64,000 nucleotides of DNA from Hygrophila difformis (taxonomy: Eukaryota; Streptophyta; Magnoliopsida; Lamiales; Acanthaceae): positions 48,633,175 through 48,697,174 of the forward strand of contig JAOANR010000003.1 in assembly GCA_030278955.1 (NCBI GenBank). Reading direction: 5' to 3'. A program made the translations under genes and the position numbers. Shown here one piece after another: positions 11,770 through 22,349 of this stretch; within the stretch, counting starts at the first letter, position 1; each line of letters starts with the position of its first letter. The notes beneath the pieces were generated by a model, which worked only from the letters and a program-made list of their open reading frames with translations, was not told where the DNA came from and did no database searches.

Positions 11770-13703
11770 TAAATCCCAATATTTCAAAAGAATTTAGCAA
11801 AATGTTTTTATTGTTTAGACATATTTCGCAAATCACGTGTTTCTCAAAAGACGAGTTTTTAAACATTTCAACCAAGCCATTGCCACAGTTTACGCCATCT
11901 CAGTTTAAAATTTCATTTCAAAGGCAATCGACTTCAAATTTCTATAGTAGATCAAAAAAACGCTAACGAACAACTTTTATGTTTTAAGTTTTCCGAAATT
12001 ATGTGAGGAAACGGGTGAAATTTTACAATCTTTACAAAAGCCAAAATCTGTCATAATTGTCTACACAACGCACTGATTTTCAAAAGAGTTTTGACTATCC
12101 AAATGTTTATGAAAATGCACAAAATTTTACAGACATGTTATCAAGACATCTATCTACAACTTTTATGTTTTCACCAAAGATTAATTTTGACCACAAGTGA
12201 TAGAAAAACGCACAGCAAGTTCGATCATATAATCTGTCTCAGTTTTCGAAAGGTTCATGCACAACAGAATATGTTCAACGCGGTTTGCGGTAGCAAATCT
12301 TAATGAAAATGCATGAAATTTTACAGAGGTATTCAAGGCTCATAGATCTACAAATTTCATGTTTAGCACAAGTACTAATTCGGCCTAGATCCAAGGTCAA
12401 AATGGCTAACAAGATCGAGAGTGAAATCTGCCAAAGTTCTAAGTTCGAATGTTATTCAGAGGTCTTCAGACTCGGATTTCGGGCATCAAATGTTAACGAA
12501 AAATTATGAAAATTTTACAGCATATAGATCTTTGTCTTAGGAACACTTTTTATGTTTTGAGTTTTCTCGTTTGAAGACTTTTAAAGGTTCGAAAAATTCA
12601 TCCGAAAATGCTGCGCGCGTGTGAAACCTCTATTGACAGATTTTATTAAGTTCTTTTGTTGAATCTTATGTTTGGTCGATTTTTAGCCACCAAAAACCGT
12701 ATGTAAGAATTAACTTACAAAATTTGAGATCTAAACAGTCTTGGGGTCGTCCGGATCCTATGATTCGTCACGAACGGATCTCCTCAGCACGAATCTTCCT
12801 CCTTTGGCCACGAATCGGAATCGGAAGTAGAAATCTAGTGTTAGATCGAATGTTTGGATTCAAAAGGTGTAGGAAAACTCAAAAAAACACTTAACAACGT
12901 CCTAGCGGTCTGTCTTCTCCTTCTCAAGTCCTTCTTGTTCGGATTCGGTCGTCGGAAACTCAAGAACACAAGGGATTTTGAGCTTTTCGGTTTTGGATGA
13001 ACAAGGGAAAAGTTTTGAGAGTTTGGGAGGAATGGGGGCTGCCAACTTCAAAAATTAGGGTTAATTATGAGTGTCAAATCCCCTCAAATCCGTCCATATA
13101 CTCCTTCCATCGACCGGGATTGAGTTACCAAAGTCGGGGGCCGAAAATAAGGTAAGAAATCGTCGAAATCCTCAATATGATTGCATACTGTTACTTGGCG
13201 CGGTCTTGGCGCGGTTTGGGGCTTAGACCACGCGGGCCCCGGCTGGGCTACGGTCCGTGCCGGGCCGTGCAATCCGTCGGGCCTTTTCTCTTCTCTTTCG
13301 GACTTCTGTCCTCCTACGTTATCGGGCTCGATTTTTCGGGTCATTCTCAGATTATGATTCCTATCTTAATTTCATTTCGGCTCGAATTGATTTCGTATTT
13401 GAAATCTTGAATCCGTCGAGTTTGGATTCGTCGGCTTCGAATCCGTCGACTTTCGATTCCCGTGCAATGATTTATTTATTTAAATCTTTTTCGACTTCAC
13501 GGTCCTTGGAATTAAAATTCTTTTCCTTCTTTAATTTAATTCCAATTATTTTGACTCGATCCATGGAATGTCTTCGGGCTTCCTTTCCCTCTTTTATTCC
13601 ATTTTGAATTTTTGAATCTATCGACGTTTCATTTCCGAGCAATAATTTATGTCATAAATTATTTTCTTTTTCTCGGAGATATTTCGACCTTGATCGGATT
13701 AAG
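11770..13703 (-). repeat. Family A LTR copy 3, main part, 3' end missing
   Basis: Minus-strand LTR related to 3690-6564. For example 13130-13170 is the inverse of 4275-4320, 13630-13690 of 3740-3780, and 11800-12060 of 5400-5620. Its 5' end was moved to 33585-33632 when element B inserted after position 13703. On the left it fades out near 11770. The last 0.9 kb of the LTR, including the GGGTGTTACA end, is absent, so its own target duplication cannot be read. Confidence 0.8.
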
Positions 13704-15889
13704 TGAAACTTTTGACAAATTTCCTACACGAGTATTTTATAAAATATCAAATTTGAATTTATTAAATGAAAAGAGTTATGATTTATGGGAAAGGGTTTAA
13801 GGATATATTTCACTTTTTATTACTCATGTGGGAGACTTTGATTTCCAATGGCACTATGAAACTCCCCGGCATGAAACTTTTAACAATTTCTTGCTATGAA
13901 GATTCCTTGCCATGAAACTTTTGACAAGTTCTCACTATATGAGTATTTTCTGAAAAATAAAAGTCCCGGTTTTCAATTTTATTTAATGAAACCAATTTAT
14001 GAAGATGGAGTTGAGATTAGGGATATATTTATAGGTTGTCACGTTTTTATTTACTCGTGTGAAGAAATTGTGCCCCCGAAAGCGCACGGAGTCAAAAATT
14101 GCAGTAATTTATAGTATGACCGGATCGTTCACTGGAGGATGTGCAATAGAAGCAGGTCCCACGTCGTTTTACTAGATTTTCCACTCGTATTGCTCAAATT
14201 AGTTTTGAAGTTGGACTAACAACTACATAACTGAATTTAATCTATACTATGAAAGCAGTTAAATAAGCTAAAGGACATGCTAATATTGAATCTAAAGGGC
14301 AGATGGAAATAATTCCACAAAAACAATAAAAACTGTAAATCTATGCTGTAGTATCTATGAAGCTGATTCAAAATGATGACAGAATGGACAGGGAGAAAAG
14401 AATAAAGATTGGACAAGGTTTAGATAAAACATAATTAAACTTCCATTTTTATACACAGATCTTTGTTTGGGATAATCCTGTCAGAAAGCTAATTCTCATG
14501 CTCTCAGCACCATGTTCTCTTTAACAGACAGGTACTTACAGTGTGAGTTTACATGTTCTTAAGACCACAAGTTCTAAGATACCACAGATTCATAACTGCC
14601 CCGGCCAGGGTATGATATTTCATCTGTGGTGGTCAAGCAACACCTGACAAGTCATTAGTTGAATTGCCAAGTACTCCTATCATTCCCCCGCGTCACACCC
14701 AAAGTTTCTAATCAAACCCTGAACTATCCCTTAACTCTCAGTCCTAGTAACAGTTAGAAGATCTAGAGACACATCCGAGTGACCTCTACGAAAGCAATTA
14801 AAAGAAAGCAGTAAAGAAAGCATTTAAAATCCTATCACTCGGAAGTTTCAAAAGCTTCGTACTGGTAGTAAAAGAAAGCCCCCAGTCAGGATGACCGGAT
14901 GTGGATCAAGAATTCCCGAATCTCGGTGAACCGCTCGCAGTGTTCACTTCCTTCCGGGTGGTTATGAGATACAAACTAATGAAACGAACTAATAGATTAG
15001 TTCGTTCCGGATGCACTCACTCAGGACTCAAAAATTGCGAAGCTTTCGCAGAAGAGGATAGCAGTTGAAAGGAATTCAACCCTATCTTAGAAAATAACCA
15101 AGGCCTACATGTTGTTCCTCTAGTATTATCTATCTCACTGTATTTGAATCCAAGTGGATCCCATCTCGGTGTGATAGTTAAAACTAAATTCCCAACACAT
15201 AGCAATTTCGGAAAATAATAAATGTGAAAACCATTCCCTAAACAGGTACTAGACTCTCAATAAGAACACGACCCTTTCGGTCTAGAAGAGACCTAATCAC
15301 TTACTCTGCTTCTAATTTCCCAAAAATTAACCCTTGACAGAATATGAACTAGACATAACTGAGGAATTTATCCTTACTCCAATCCGGATTTTATAAATGA
15401 ATTTTTGTTGGAAGTTTAATATGCGGTATCTATTTTAAATTCAAACTTCTAATGTCCAAGGGAAGGATCCCAAAATATTATGGACCACAGTAGTTACATA
15501 ATAATATCATGCATAAAGATATATGGAAGTGTAAAATTAATCAACCCAAAATATAATGGTGGGTTTAGACAGAACACGTGACACATAATGAGGTAGCCGT
15601 GAGGCCAAAAGGGTGGCAGAGTAATTAGGTGGAATACAAACATCTGCTTTCCAACTTCCCAACCACTCGGATGGAGCGAATTTAGACAGCAGAAGCCCTA
15701 AAATGGTAGTGTCGCTACCAGTTGGGCCCTTACTGTCTGCGAATTCTGATAAAAACCTACATGTTTCCTTTCAGCAATATTCGTAAGCTAATATTGATAG
15801 ATATTAATCAACTTATATTACAGATTGGAATTTGGGTTTGGAAATTAAGGTAAAAAGAATAAAACTGTATTTGGACAATAATTAACCGA

Positions 15890-16025
15890 GTGGCTACTTC
15901 ATTTCCCGGTGAAAGGACCGTTCGCCTGACCTCGTTAGTCATTATCCAAACCATGCAAAATAACAAACAGTAATTAATATACAGATTACGGGCTACTTCA
16001 TTTCCCGGTGAAGGGACCGTTCGCC
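15890..16025. repeat. Paired direct repeat in B LTR
   Basis: Two copies of GGCTACTTCATTTCCCGGTG followed by AARGGACCGTTCGCC, about 97 bp apart, separated by a segment containing ATTATCCAAACCATGCAAAA. The pair is also present in the right LTR near 31187-31320, so it predates the insertion. Confidence 0.8.
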
Positions 16026-16390
16026 GACATTATTATGTAATATCCCTCACTGTTTGTTCATACATCACGAAAAGGATAAAATAAAATAGAAATAAAGACA
16101 ATGCCTTGTATGAGAGACATTGGTTTCTCATGCAAGATTTTGGAATCAATCCATAATTAATGTCTTAAATAATCCTTCACACCATAATCAATTACAGTCC
16201 AAATTATCTACTTAAGGCATTAACGTTTTGTTTATAGAAAAATATTTTAGGGAGAATTGAACAAAGATCCTTCAATCAAGGTAATTATCGATCTCAATCA
16301 TTTCTAATTATGATATTTAATTATTGACTTAAGGGTTCAATTAATTAATGAAGAAACTGGAGAAATGGAAAATCTGGCAGAGACTGCCAA

Positions 16391-17002
16391 TTACGACGCT
16401 AAACAGATGTTACGACGCTATCCTAAGACAGCGCGTGGGGATAGCGTCGTTATGGATTGGTGATAGAGGTAAAAATTTTGGTGTTTAAAGAGTTTATGTA
16501 CAACGCTAAACATGATTACGACGCTATCCTAAGGTAGCGTCGTAGTGTTGATGTCGTGTATGGGAGTTTAGAATTGAGGTGCTACGGCGCTATGCATGTC
16601 CTACGACGTTAAACGTGGTTTACGTCGTAAAGTCCAGCGTCGTAGTGAGGAGAGATGGTTTTGAAAGAGAAAGAAGTGCTACGACGCTATACACTAAATT
16701 ACGACGCTATCCTAGGATAGTGTCGTAGGTGTAGCGTCGTAGGTGGATTTTCTGAAGAGTTAGAAAAAGGGGAAGTTACGACGTTATGCACTAAATTACG
16801 ACGCTATCCTAGGACAGTGTCGTGGTCATAGTGTCATAAATAGGTTTTTATGAAAATGAAGAGTTTTGGGGACCTACGACCCTAGACAAACATTACGACG
16901 CTATGCAAGGGTAGCGTCGTAGGTCTAGTGCCGTAGGGCAAAATTTTGTTTAAATTCTGAAGTAACTACGATGTCAAACCCTGCCCTACGGTCCTAGCTA
17001 AC
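16391..17002. repeat. Nested-palindrome array 1, left B LTR
   Basis: Seven unit starts at 16391, 16499, 16583, 16680, 16777, 16875 and 16967 (spacing 84-108 bp). A unit holds two TACGACGCTA arms followed by two inverse arms TAGCGTCGTA. The inner pair, TACGACGCTATCCT facing AGGATAGYGTCGTA, is almost a perfect palindrome. Relative to the minus-strand TATA-like box at 17634 the array is on the downstream, transcribed side. The last unit is partly deleted here but complete in the right LTR. Confidence 0.9.
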
Positions 17003-17633
17003 TCAGTTTGTGTTGTTGGTCCGGTAATGCAATCACTACGATTGCAAACCCTGTTTTCAAGTTCATGGTTCATCAATGCGAGAACAGCAGTGAAGTAAGA
17101 GGAAAACAGTAGCCGAAATGCACAAAAACATGATAAAATAAGCTAAAAACACACACCCATGAACCACAAACCCAAATGAGGGTTTTCAACCATAGAAACA
17201 TGCATAAGAACCCAAAAAGAAAGAGAAGACAGAAAACCCATTTGCAAGAGAGAATAAAATGACAAAATGATCATTAAACCAAAAATAAAGCAAAAAGATC
17301 CATGGAATCATTTCAATTTCATGTTTTTGGGACTCTTTAAAGCTTAACTTCCCATTTTTCATAAAATGGTTTGATAATACCCATCATTTGGGCATTTCAA
17401 ACCTAAATAAGAGTTTAACAAAACTGGAAATAAAGGAAAACAGTGGCTATCCTACTGGAAACACCAAAGTAACACTAATCTATGCAATAATTTAAACTAA
17501 ACTATATGCATAAAATAAATAATACATAAAAATAAAACTAACTACTCTAACTAACCTACACTATTCTCAAGAACTCCAGCTGCTTTCAAGTTTGGAATGT
17601 GGTCAAGTGACAAGACTAGGGGGTCAACACCTC

Positions 17634-17641
17634 TATATATA
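17634..17641 (-). promoter_or_regulatory. Candidate TATA box, left B LTR
   Basis: TATATATA, palindromic, in the context CTATATATAGGCGAGAAA (plus strand). It lies just left of palindrome array 2, that is, downstream of it for minus-strand transcription. The same arrangement occurs at 32964-32971 in the 5' LTR and in variant form at 22088-22095 inside the element. Confidence 0.5.
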
Positions 17642-17694
17642 GGCGAGAAACCCTATGCCCATAGGCCCCCAGGCCCTTGAATACTGCAACTTGG

Positions 17695-17960
17695 TACGAC
17701 GCTACACATGGCTTCGTCGCTATCTACATTACGACGCTATGGGTACTGCGCCGTAGTCTTCCATCTCAAAACACTCTTTGTCTCTAAATGGATAGCTTAC
17801 GACGCAGTCCACTGTTACGTCGCTACACTTGAGTACGACGCTATGCTGGCTCAGCGTCGTAGTTCTTCCTTCAGAATTCTGTCTCCATTTCTGCCTACGA
17901 CGCTACCCTCGACCACGACGCTATACATGCTCAGCGTCGTAGTTGTGGCTAACGTTGTAA
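17695..17960. repeat. Nested-palindrome array 2, left B LTR
   Basis: Three further units of the TACGACGCTA / AGCGTCGTA type, more diverged than array 1 (for example TTCGTCGCTA, TGCGCCGTAG). For the minus strand it is directly upstream of the candidate TATA box, in the position of a U3 enhancer region. Confidence 0.85.
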
Positions 17961-18246
17961 TTTCCTGGAAATATCAAATTTTTGTGGGTTTTCATTTCTT
18001 TTCCCATCTTTTTGTTTCCTTTTTCTTTTCTTTTCTTTTTCTCATGTTTTTGGATTTTTCTAGCATAAATGTGTAACAAAATTACATATTTATGCATTTT
18101 ACATACCAGCTCAATATTTTTACAAATATGCATAAATCAGTCTGATTCTAGTGCTTTCTTATTTAATATAAGACCGGAATGCGATCAAATGCCCATTTCA
18201 GACACGGAAATGGATTGAAAATAATGGACATTTCTGGCCATTATCA

Positions 18247-18262
18247 ACATCCTCATATTTAA
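18247..18262 (-). other. 3' polypurine-tract region of element B
   Basis: On the minus strand the sequence TTAAATATGAGGATGT abuts the 3' LTR (TGATAATGG...). The same purine-rich AGTGTGAGGATGT abuts the 3' LTR of element C (52582-52595), so it is the likely primer region for plus-strand DNA synthesis. A GTCCCCGAGC segment follows on the plus strand, as GTCCCTTGAGC does in C. Confidence 0.65.
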
Positions 18263-19899
18263 TACTGATCGTCCCCGAGCTGTCAGAGTCAATGTTCCTA
18301 AGAACACGGACTCTACATATTCAATTCATTTTCGTGGCTTCAGAAATTACATTCTTTTTGGATTGGGATAAGACCATAAAAAACTACAAGTATTAAATTC
18401 CCTTGATTGCAGTGTTTAATGAAATGATACTTGCTCACTACATCGGGCCTACAAATCAGGCATTATTGTCAACCCTTCATGAATGTCATGTTTGAAAGAT
18501 GCAAAGATTAAAAATTAGAATTAAGGTATGACACGAACATGATTCATGAAACAGAGCCTCACATATAAGAGAATCGGAAAATTCACTCACTCTCAAATGG
18601 GGTTTAATCATTGAAAACTCAAAATCAAATTCAATTAAATTGTTCCATAGGCTTGCAATCAGACCAACTCGCCACCGGCTTATTTCCTCAAATTGAGATC
18701 CCGAGGTCTTATTTAAGGGTTGTAATGGGGCATACGGTTGTAACATTCGGCAGGAAAGGGAAATTATCGGCTAAGAAATGGCAAGAATTTATTCCATCAT
18801 AACTTGGCAATTTTTTTATTTAAAATTTATGATAATCACTGTTTCTTTCTTTTTCTTTTGTTTTTCTATTGCATGACATTAGACTAAGTCTAATTGTTTT
18901 GTCATTCGCAATTTTACTCTTGTTGAAATGAACTCAATATATTTCTCTTTTTTTTTTGAATCGGTTTATTGAATACTGATTTACATATTTTTTGATGATC
19001 ACAAATTTAATGCCTTGATAAAATTTATTCTTGCGCACTTGGGTTTGAAATTTTTGGTCTTTTTATAAGGCTAGGAAAAATATAGTAGGCTTCAAAGAAA
19101 AATTAGGCTTAAAAGGCTCAAGGTGGTTAATCCTAAAGGAAAAATATTTTTGGGTTTGGATTTCAAACGAAAGCCAAAATTTGGTTTTTCTAAGTGTCTC
19201 GATCATATGCTCGATTTCGGGAATATGGCATAGTCTTGAATCGGTCCCAATTGCAAGTTCTAGTTTCCTTTAATCAAATTGATTCACACATCTAAGAAAA
19301 TAAATGAGTAATAATGACTCATGGCTCAATTCTCACAAGGTTGGATTGATTCATGTCATACAATATTCTCAAATTTAATCAAAGCTTAATTCTAACAATT
19401 TATTCAATCAAAATTTTCAACATGAAGATTTATTACCCAATAAGCTGATCGCATCATTAAATTTTTATAGCTCAAAACCTCAGTAATTCATGTCATGCAT
19501 GTTTTCAATTATATTATCCCAATTTAAAAGTTTGAAAATTTAATCACGAGCCTAAATTCAACATGTGAATTTAGAACAGATTTATGCATACTTTTTGCTG
19601 GTTATTTAATTTAAAGCAGTAAAGAGGCACTGCTGACATACGGAGTATGTCAACAGCATATTTTTTGCCTGACAGTCGCTTATTTATCTCAGACTGTCAG
19701 ACATATTTTCAAGAATAAAATTGTTTGCGGATCTCAAGAATTGATTTCCATTCAGGAAAGCGATAAATTACATCATTTTCAAGAGATTCTTGTGCAGTTA
19801 GCACAAACCTGCACACAAAAGAAGAACTCCCTCATATGATGTTTACACTTAAATAAAATAAAGCATTTTAGGATTCATTCTTCCTCCATTCCTCCTCTC
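18263..19899 (-). other. B 3' region between F-box ORF and purine tract
   Basis: About 1.6 kb of A/T-rich sequence with no convincing ORF. Candidate 3' untranslated sequence of the F-box-like transcript and of the element. Short open stretches (for example 18486-18746 minus) show no recognisable domain. Confidence 0.4.
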
Positions 19900-20625
19900 C
19901 TAGGGAAAGAAGAATCTGCTCCAGTGGATGAAGCTTGTTAAGTCACAACGCAGGCACCAGCCGTTATGTTCTTCTAGGGTTGCCCCCATCATTGGGCAGT
20001 AGATCCGGTCTGCCTGGCCATGGAATAGACCAGGGGAGTCCAGGTTATTTGCCAGCCATCCGAGGGTGTTGGTGGACGTGTAGACAAAGACCGACCTATC
20101 AGTTATCATTTCTTCGATCATTTTGATCCCTAGAAGAACTTGGCTCTCATCCAGCTTACTAAACAACATCAATCCTCGCACGAAGATTGACGCTTTGTGA
20201 TTATCCTCTATCCCTAGTCGCAGCATCTCGCAGGCTTGCTCTTCATCCCCTCCTGTAAATGCTTCTATTGCCGGGACGATCTGAAGGTTGAAATTTTCTG
20301 CCTCTATGCATTTTTGCAGGAATTCCTCCTTCTGCCTCCGAATACTTTGTTGCCACATTTTCACGGAGGAGAGTTCCAGTTCGCATCGCTTGTAAACGAT
20401 GGTGAGATCGCCTGCGTCTCTCAGCTTCGTGCATGTTTTCCTAGCTCTGAACACTTCCTTCATGTCATCCTCTCCGATTCGGGAGAGGATTTCCCCTAGC
20501 AGCTCTAGTGACACGTCCAGCAGCTGGGTCCCTCCGGGTACTGGGTCTGGAATCTGGAAAATGTTGTCCCTGAAAAGATAGGGAGTAATGAATCCAATTT
20601 TATAATTTTCTCGGAAACCATTCAA
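19900..20625 (-). CDS. F-box protein (At2g35280-like), carried inside element B
   Basis: A 241-codon uninterrupted ORF in the same sense as B's gag-pol, in the place where Athila elements may carry an env-like ORF. Residues 36-81 look like an F-box (LLDVSLELLGEILSRI, then a KTCTKLR-type helix and VYKRCELE). Residues 100-170 hold a helical stretch with FLQKCIEAEN and a Sel1-like LRLGIEDNHKASIFVRGLML. The C-terminus has Cys210, Cys224 and Cys227, a possible metal-binding cluster. This order resembles plant F-box proteins of the At2g35280 type, which act as SCF ubiquitin-ligase adaptors. The first 18 codons may be intronic: a splice-acceptor-like TATCTTTTCAG lies at 20570-20580 (minus). I infer capture of a host gene; whether it is expressed is unknown. 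Confidence 0.65.
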   Translation of the reverse strand: MNGFRENYKIGFITPYLFRDNIFQIPDPVPGGTQLLDVSLELLGEILSRIGEDDMKEVFRARKTCTKLRDAGDLTIVYKRCELELSSVKMWQQSIRRQKEEFLQKCIEAENFNLQIVPAIEAFTGGDEEQACEMLRLGIEDNHKASIFVRGLMLFSKLDESQVLLGIKMIEEMITDRSVFVYTSTNTLGWLANNLDSPGLFHGQADRIYCPMMGATLEEHNGWCLRCDLTSFIHWSRFFFP

Positions 20626-20637
20626 GTTTGGAAACCA

Positions 20638-20680
20638 ACATCCTCATATTTAGAGCTTTGCTCTAGATGTGAGGTTATTA
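20638..20680 (-). repeat. Internal purine tract with hairpin, copy 2
   Basis: ACATCCTCATATTT (plus) repeats the motif that abuts the 3' LTR at 18247. It is followed by an inverted repeat, TTTAGAGC facing GCTCTAGA. It lies 13 bp upstream of the F-box ORF start on the minus strand. Further internal copies are at 22731 and, in element C, at 54028 and 54610. Confidence 0.6.
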
Positions 20681-22087
20681 AATTTCCAACTTGAATTTTA
20701 ATATAAAGCATAGGTAAATTTTTCTTTTTACATTTTGAGATAATTTCCAAAGCAGTGAGTTATTAGGAAAAGATAGGGGTCGTTGGGCCCCTAAATACTT
20801 TGAATAAAACAAAAATGGTCATGGACCAAAAATCTTTTTAATGGGCCATAGAGCCCAGAAACTTGATTTCCAATTTTTAAACAATCCCGAAGTGATTGTT
20901 GAAAGTGCAATGGAATGGAATCGAGGAATGTGCAAATGGTGACGCGATGACTCGGAACTGCTCAACTTGAACTGTTTGGAAAGGAGAAATGGGCAGTTCA
21001 AGTGATAAAATAAGGGGAAATCATTTTTTTTTAATTTTATAAGGGTTGACCAAGTTTATTTAATAAAAGGTGGGATTTTGTGGTCCCAATTTTTGGAATT
21101 TTCTAAGTAATAGCATTCCACATGATGAGAAGAGACTGCTATTTTATTACACTAGTTTGTGTTCCATTGTGAACAAAACAAGTTGGTCAATCTTTAAAAG
21201 AATCTACTTACTATTTTGTCTTTTTAAAAAAGGTCACTTTTATTGAAAAGTGGTAAGCTCCCATTGGGTGTCTGTACCATGTTTCCAAAAACAAGCAAAC
21301 ATTTATTCCCAAAAGATTTTGTCATGTTGTCAACAGGTATGCCAAAAAGAATACTCACTTGAGTGCTCCCTTTACCCACAACAGCAAGCAAAAGATCCGG
21401 CAAACATGAACACAAAATTAAACCCCAACAAGGTTTGAACAAAAATAAACACTCAGGCTTTTGTCAAGATCTAAGAAAAACTAACAACCTCACGGTGCTC
21501 AGAACAACACCCTAATGCTCATCAGTTTGATTTTTCAGGTTTTGGGTTTCAAAAAATTTCAAACCCTAACTGCTCTTTCCAAAAGTTTTGTGGGTTTTAG
21601 AAATCAAAAGCTCCACAAGTTTTTAAACATTTCTACCCTCAAACAGCAGCAAAATCAAGCATTCTCATCCCATATCATGCTCGGTCAATACCGATAGTGC
21701 CAAGAGAAAACTGAAACTACTCCCCCTACTCAAAACCGAAAGCAAACAAAACCCAAAACAAGAAAATAAGAAAACAACACAAGACACATTATGCTCTTTA
21801 AAAGCTATTTACAAGCATGAGACTCAAAATACTCTATAAAATCGCAAAACAGGGGGGGTTCGAGAATTGGGGGGGGGGGGGTGGCAAATGAGACTTCTTA
21901 CTCCGATCTTCCCCTTGGGGGAGAGGGAGGCATTGGTCCCAAGTTAGGGAAAAGTCTGAAAAATCTGGCCATGGTATCCCCTTGGTTTTGGTTGGAAAAA
22001 GTTGAGAAGAACTGTGCGTTCTTTCACAGGGAAGTGGTTTGGAAAATGAGAGTGAAGAGTGAAAATGGGGAAGAAGAAGGGTCGGGG
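20681..22087 (-). other. Putative leader between internal promoter block and F-box ORF
   Basis: About 1.4 kb downstream (minus strand) of the TATA-like box at 22088. It opens with a pyrimidine-rich stretch resembling a plant 5' leader, then a short 24-codon ORF starting at 21971 (minus: MARFFRLFPNLG...). It includes a G/C homopolymer run near 21845-21882 and A/T-rich sequence that could be an intron before the acceptor-like site at 20570. No domain recognised; 20819-21001 (minus) is open for 60 codons without features. Confidence 0.35.
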
Positions 22088-22095
22088 TATTTATA
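22088..22095 (-). promoter_or_regulatory. Candidate internal TATA box in B
   Basis: TATAAATA on the minus strand. On the plus strand the context is TTTATAGGCGGGAGAAA, close to TATATAGGCGAGAAA at the LTR TATA box (17634), and it too is directly flanked by an ACGACGCT palindrome array. It could direct transcription toward the F-box ORF. Confidence 0.45.
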
Positions 22096-22111
22096 GGCGG
22101 GAGAAATGCTG

Positions 22112-22349
22112 TTACGACGCTATACTTGTCCTACGACGCTACACTAGAGTCGTAGGATGGGTTCAGCGTCGTAACTAAAATGGAGGGAAAAATTCACCAC
22201 GACGCTATACTATTGGTACGACGCTGGTGTAGCGTCGTAGGTCAGTGTAGCGTCGTAGGTCGGGAGTGAGATGAAGGGGTACTACGGCGCTATCCATTTA
22301 CCACGACGTTATACTAGGATAGCGTCGTAGTTAAGGACTGCGTCGTAAC
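22112..22349. repeat. Nested-palindrome array 3, internal to B
   Basis: Three units of the TACGACGCTA / TAGCGTCGTA type (starts 22112, about 22198 and 22281), the same motif as in the LTRs but outside them. The second unit has the full two-plus-two arm arrangement. Order from left to right (TATA box, array, about 380 bp, TTATCA, ACATCCTCAC) matches the right end of the LTR plus its purine tract. Confidence 0.85.

Larger units (their letters stand above)
13704..18246 (-). repeat. 3' LTR of element B
   Basis: The left copy of B's LTR. Its first 250 bp hold a partial internal duplication (ATGAAACTTTTGACA at 13703 and again near 13909). It contains a pair of about 35-bp direct repeats (GGCTACTTCATTTCCCGGTG) near 15892 and 15988, two arrays of ACGACGCT palindromes (listed separately) and a TATA-like box. 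Compared with the right LTR it has lost about 45 bp of the last repeat unit of the first array, near 16990. No coding capacity. Confidence 0.95.

Noticed and set aside
16391..17002. Evenly spaced short repeats, resembling a CRISPR array.
   Set aside because: The sequence is plant nuclear DNA, the repeats are inverted pairs of varying fidelity with related spacers, and they lie in both LTRs of a retrotransposon.
17708..18076. ORFs over the palindrome array in B's LTR, also present at 33007-33410.
   Set aside because: They start and end in non-coding LTR repeats, differ by frame-changing indels between the two LTRs and have no domain.
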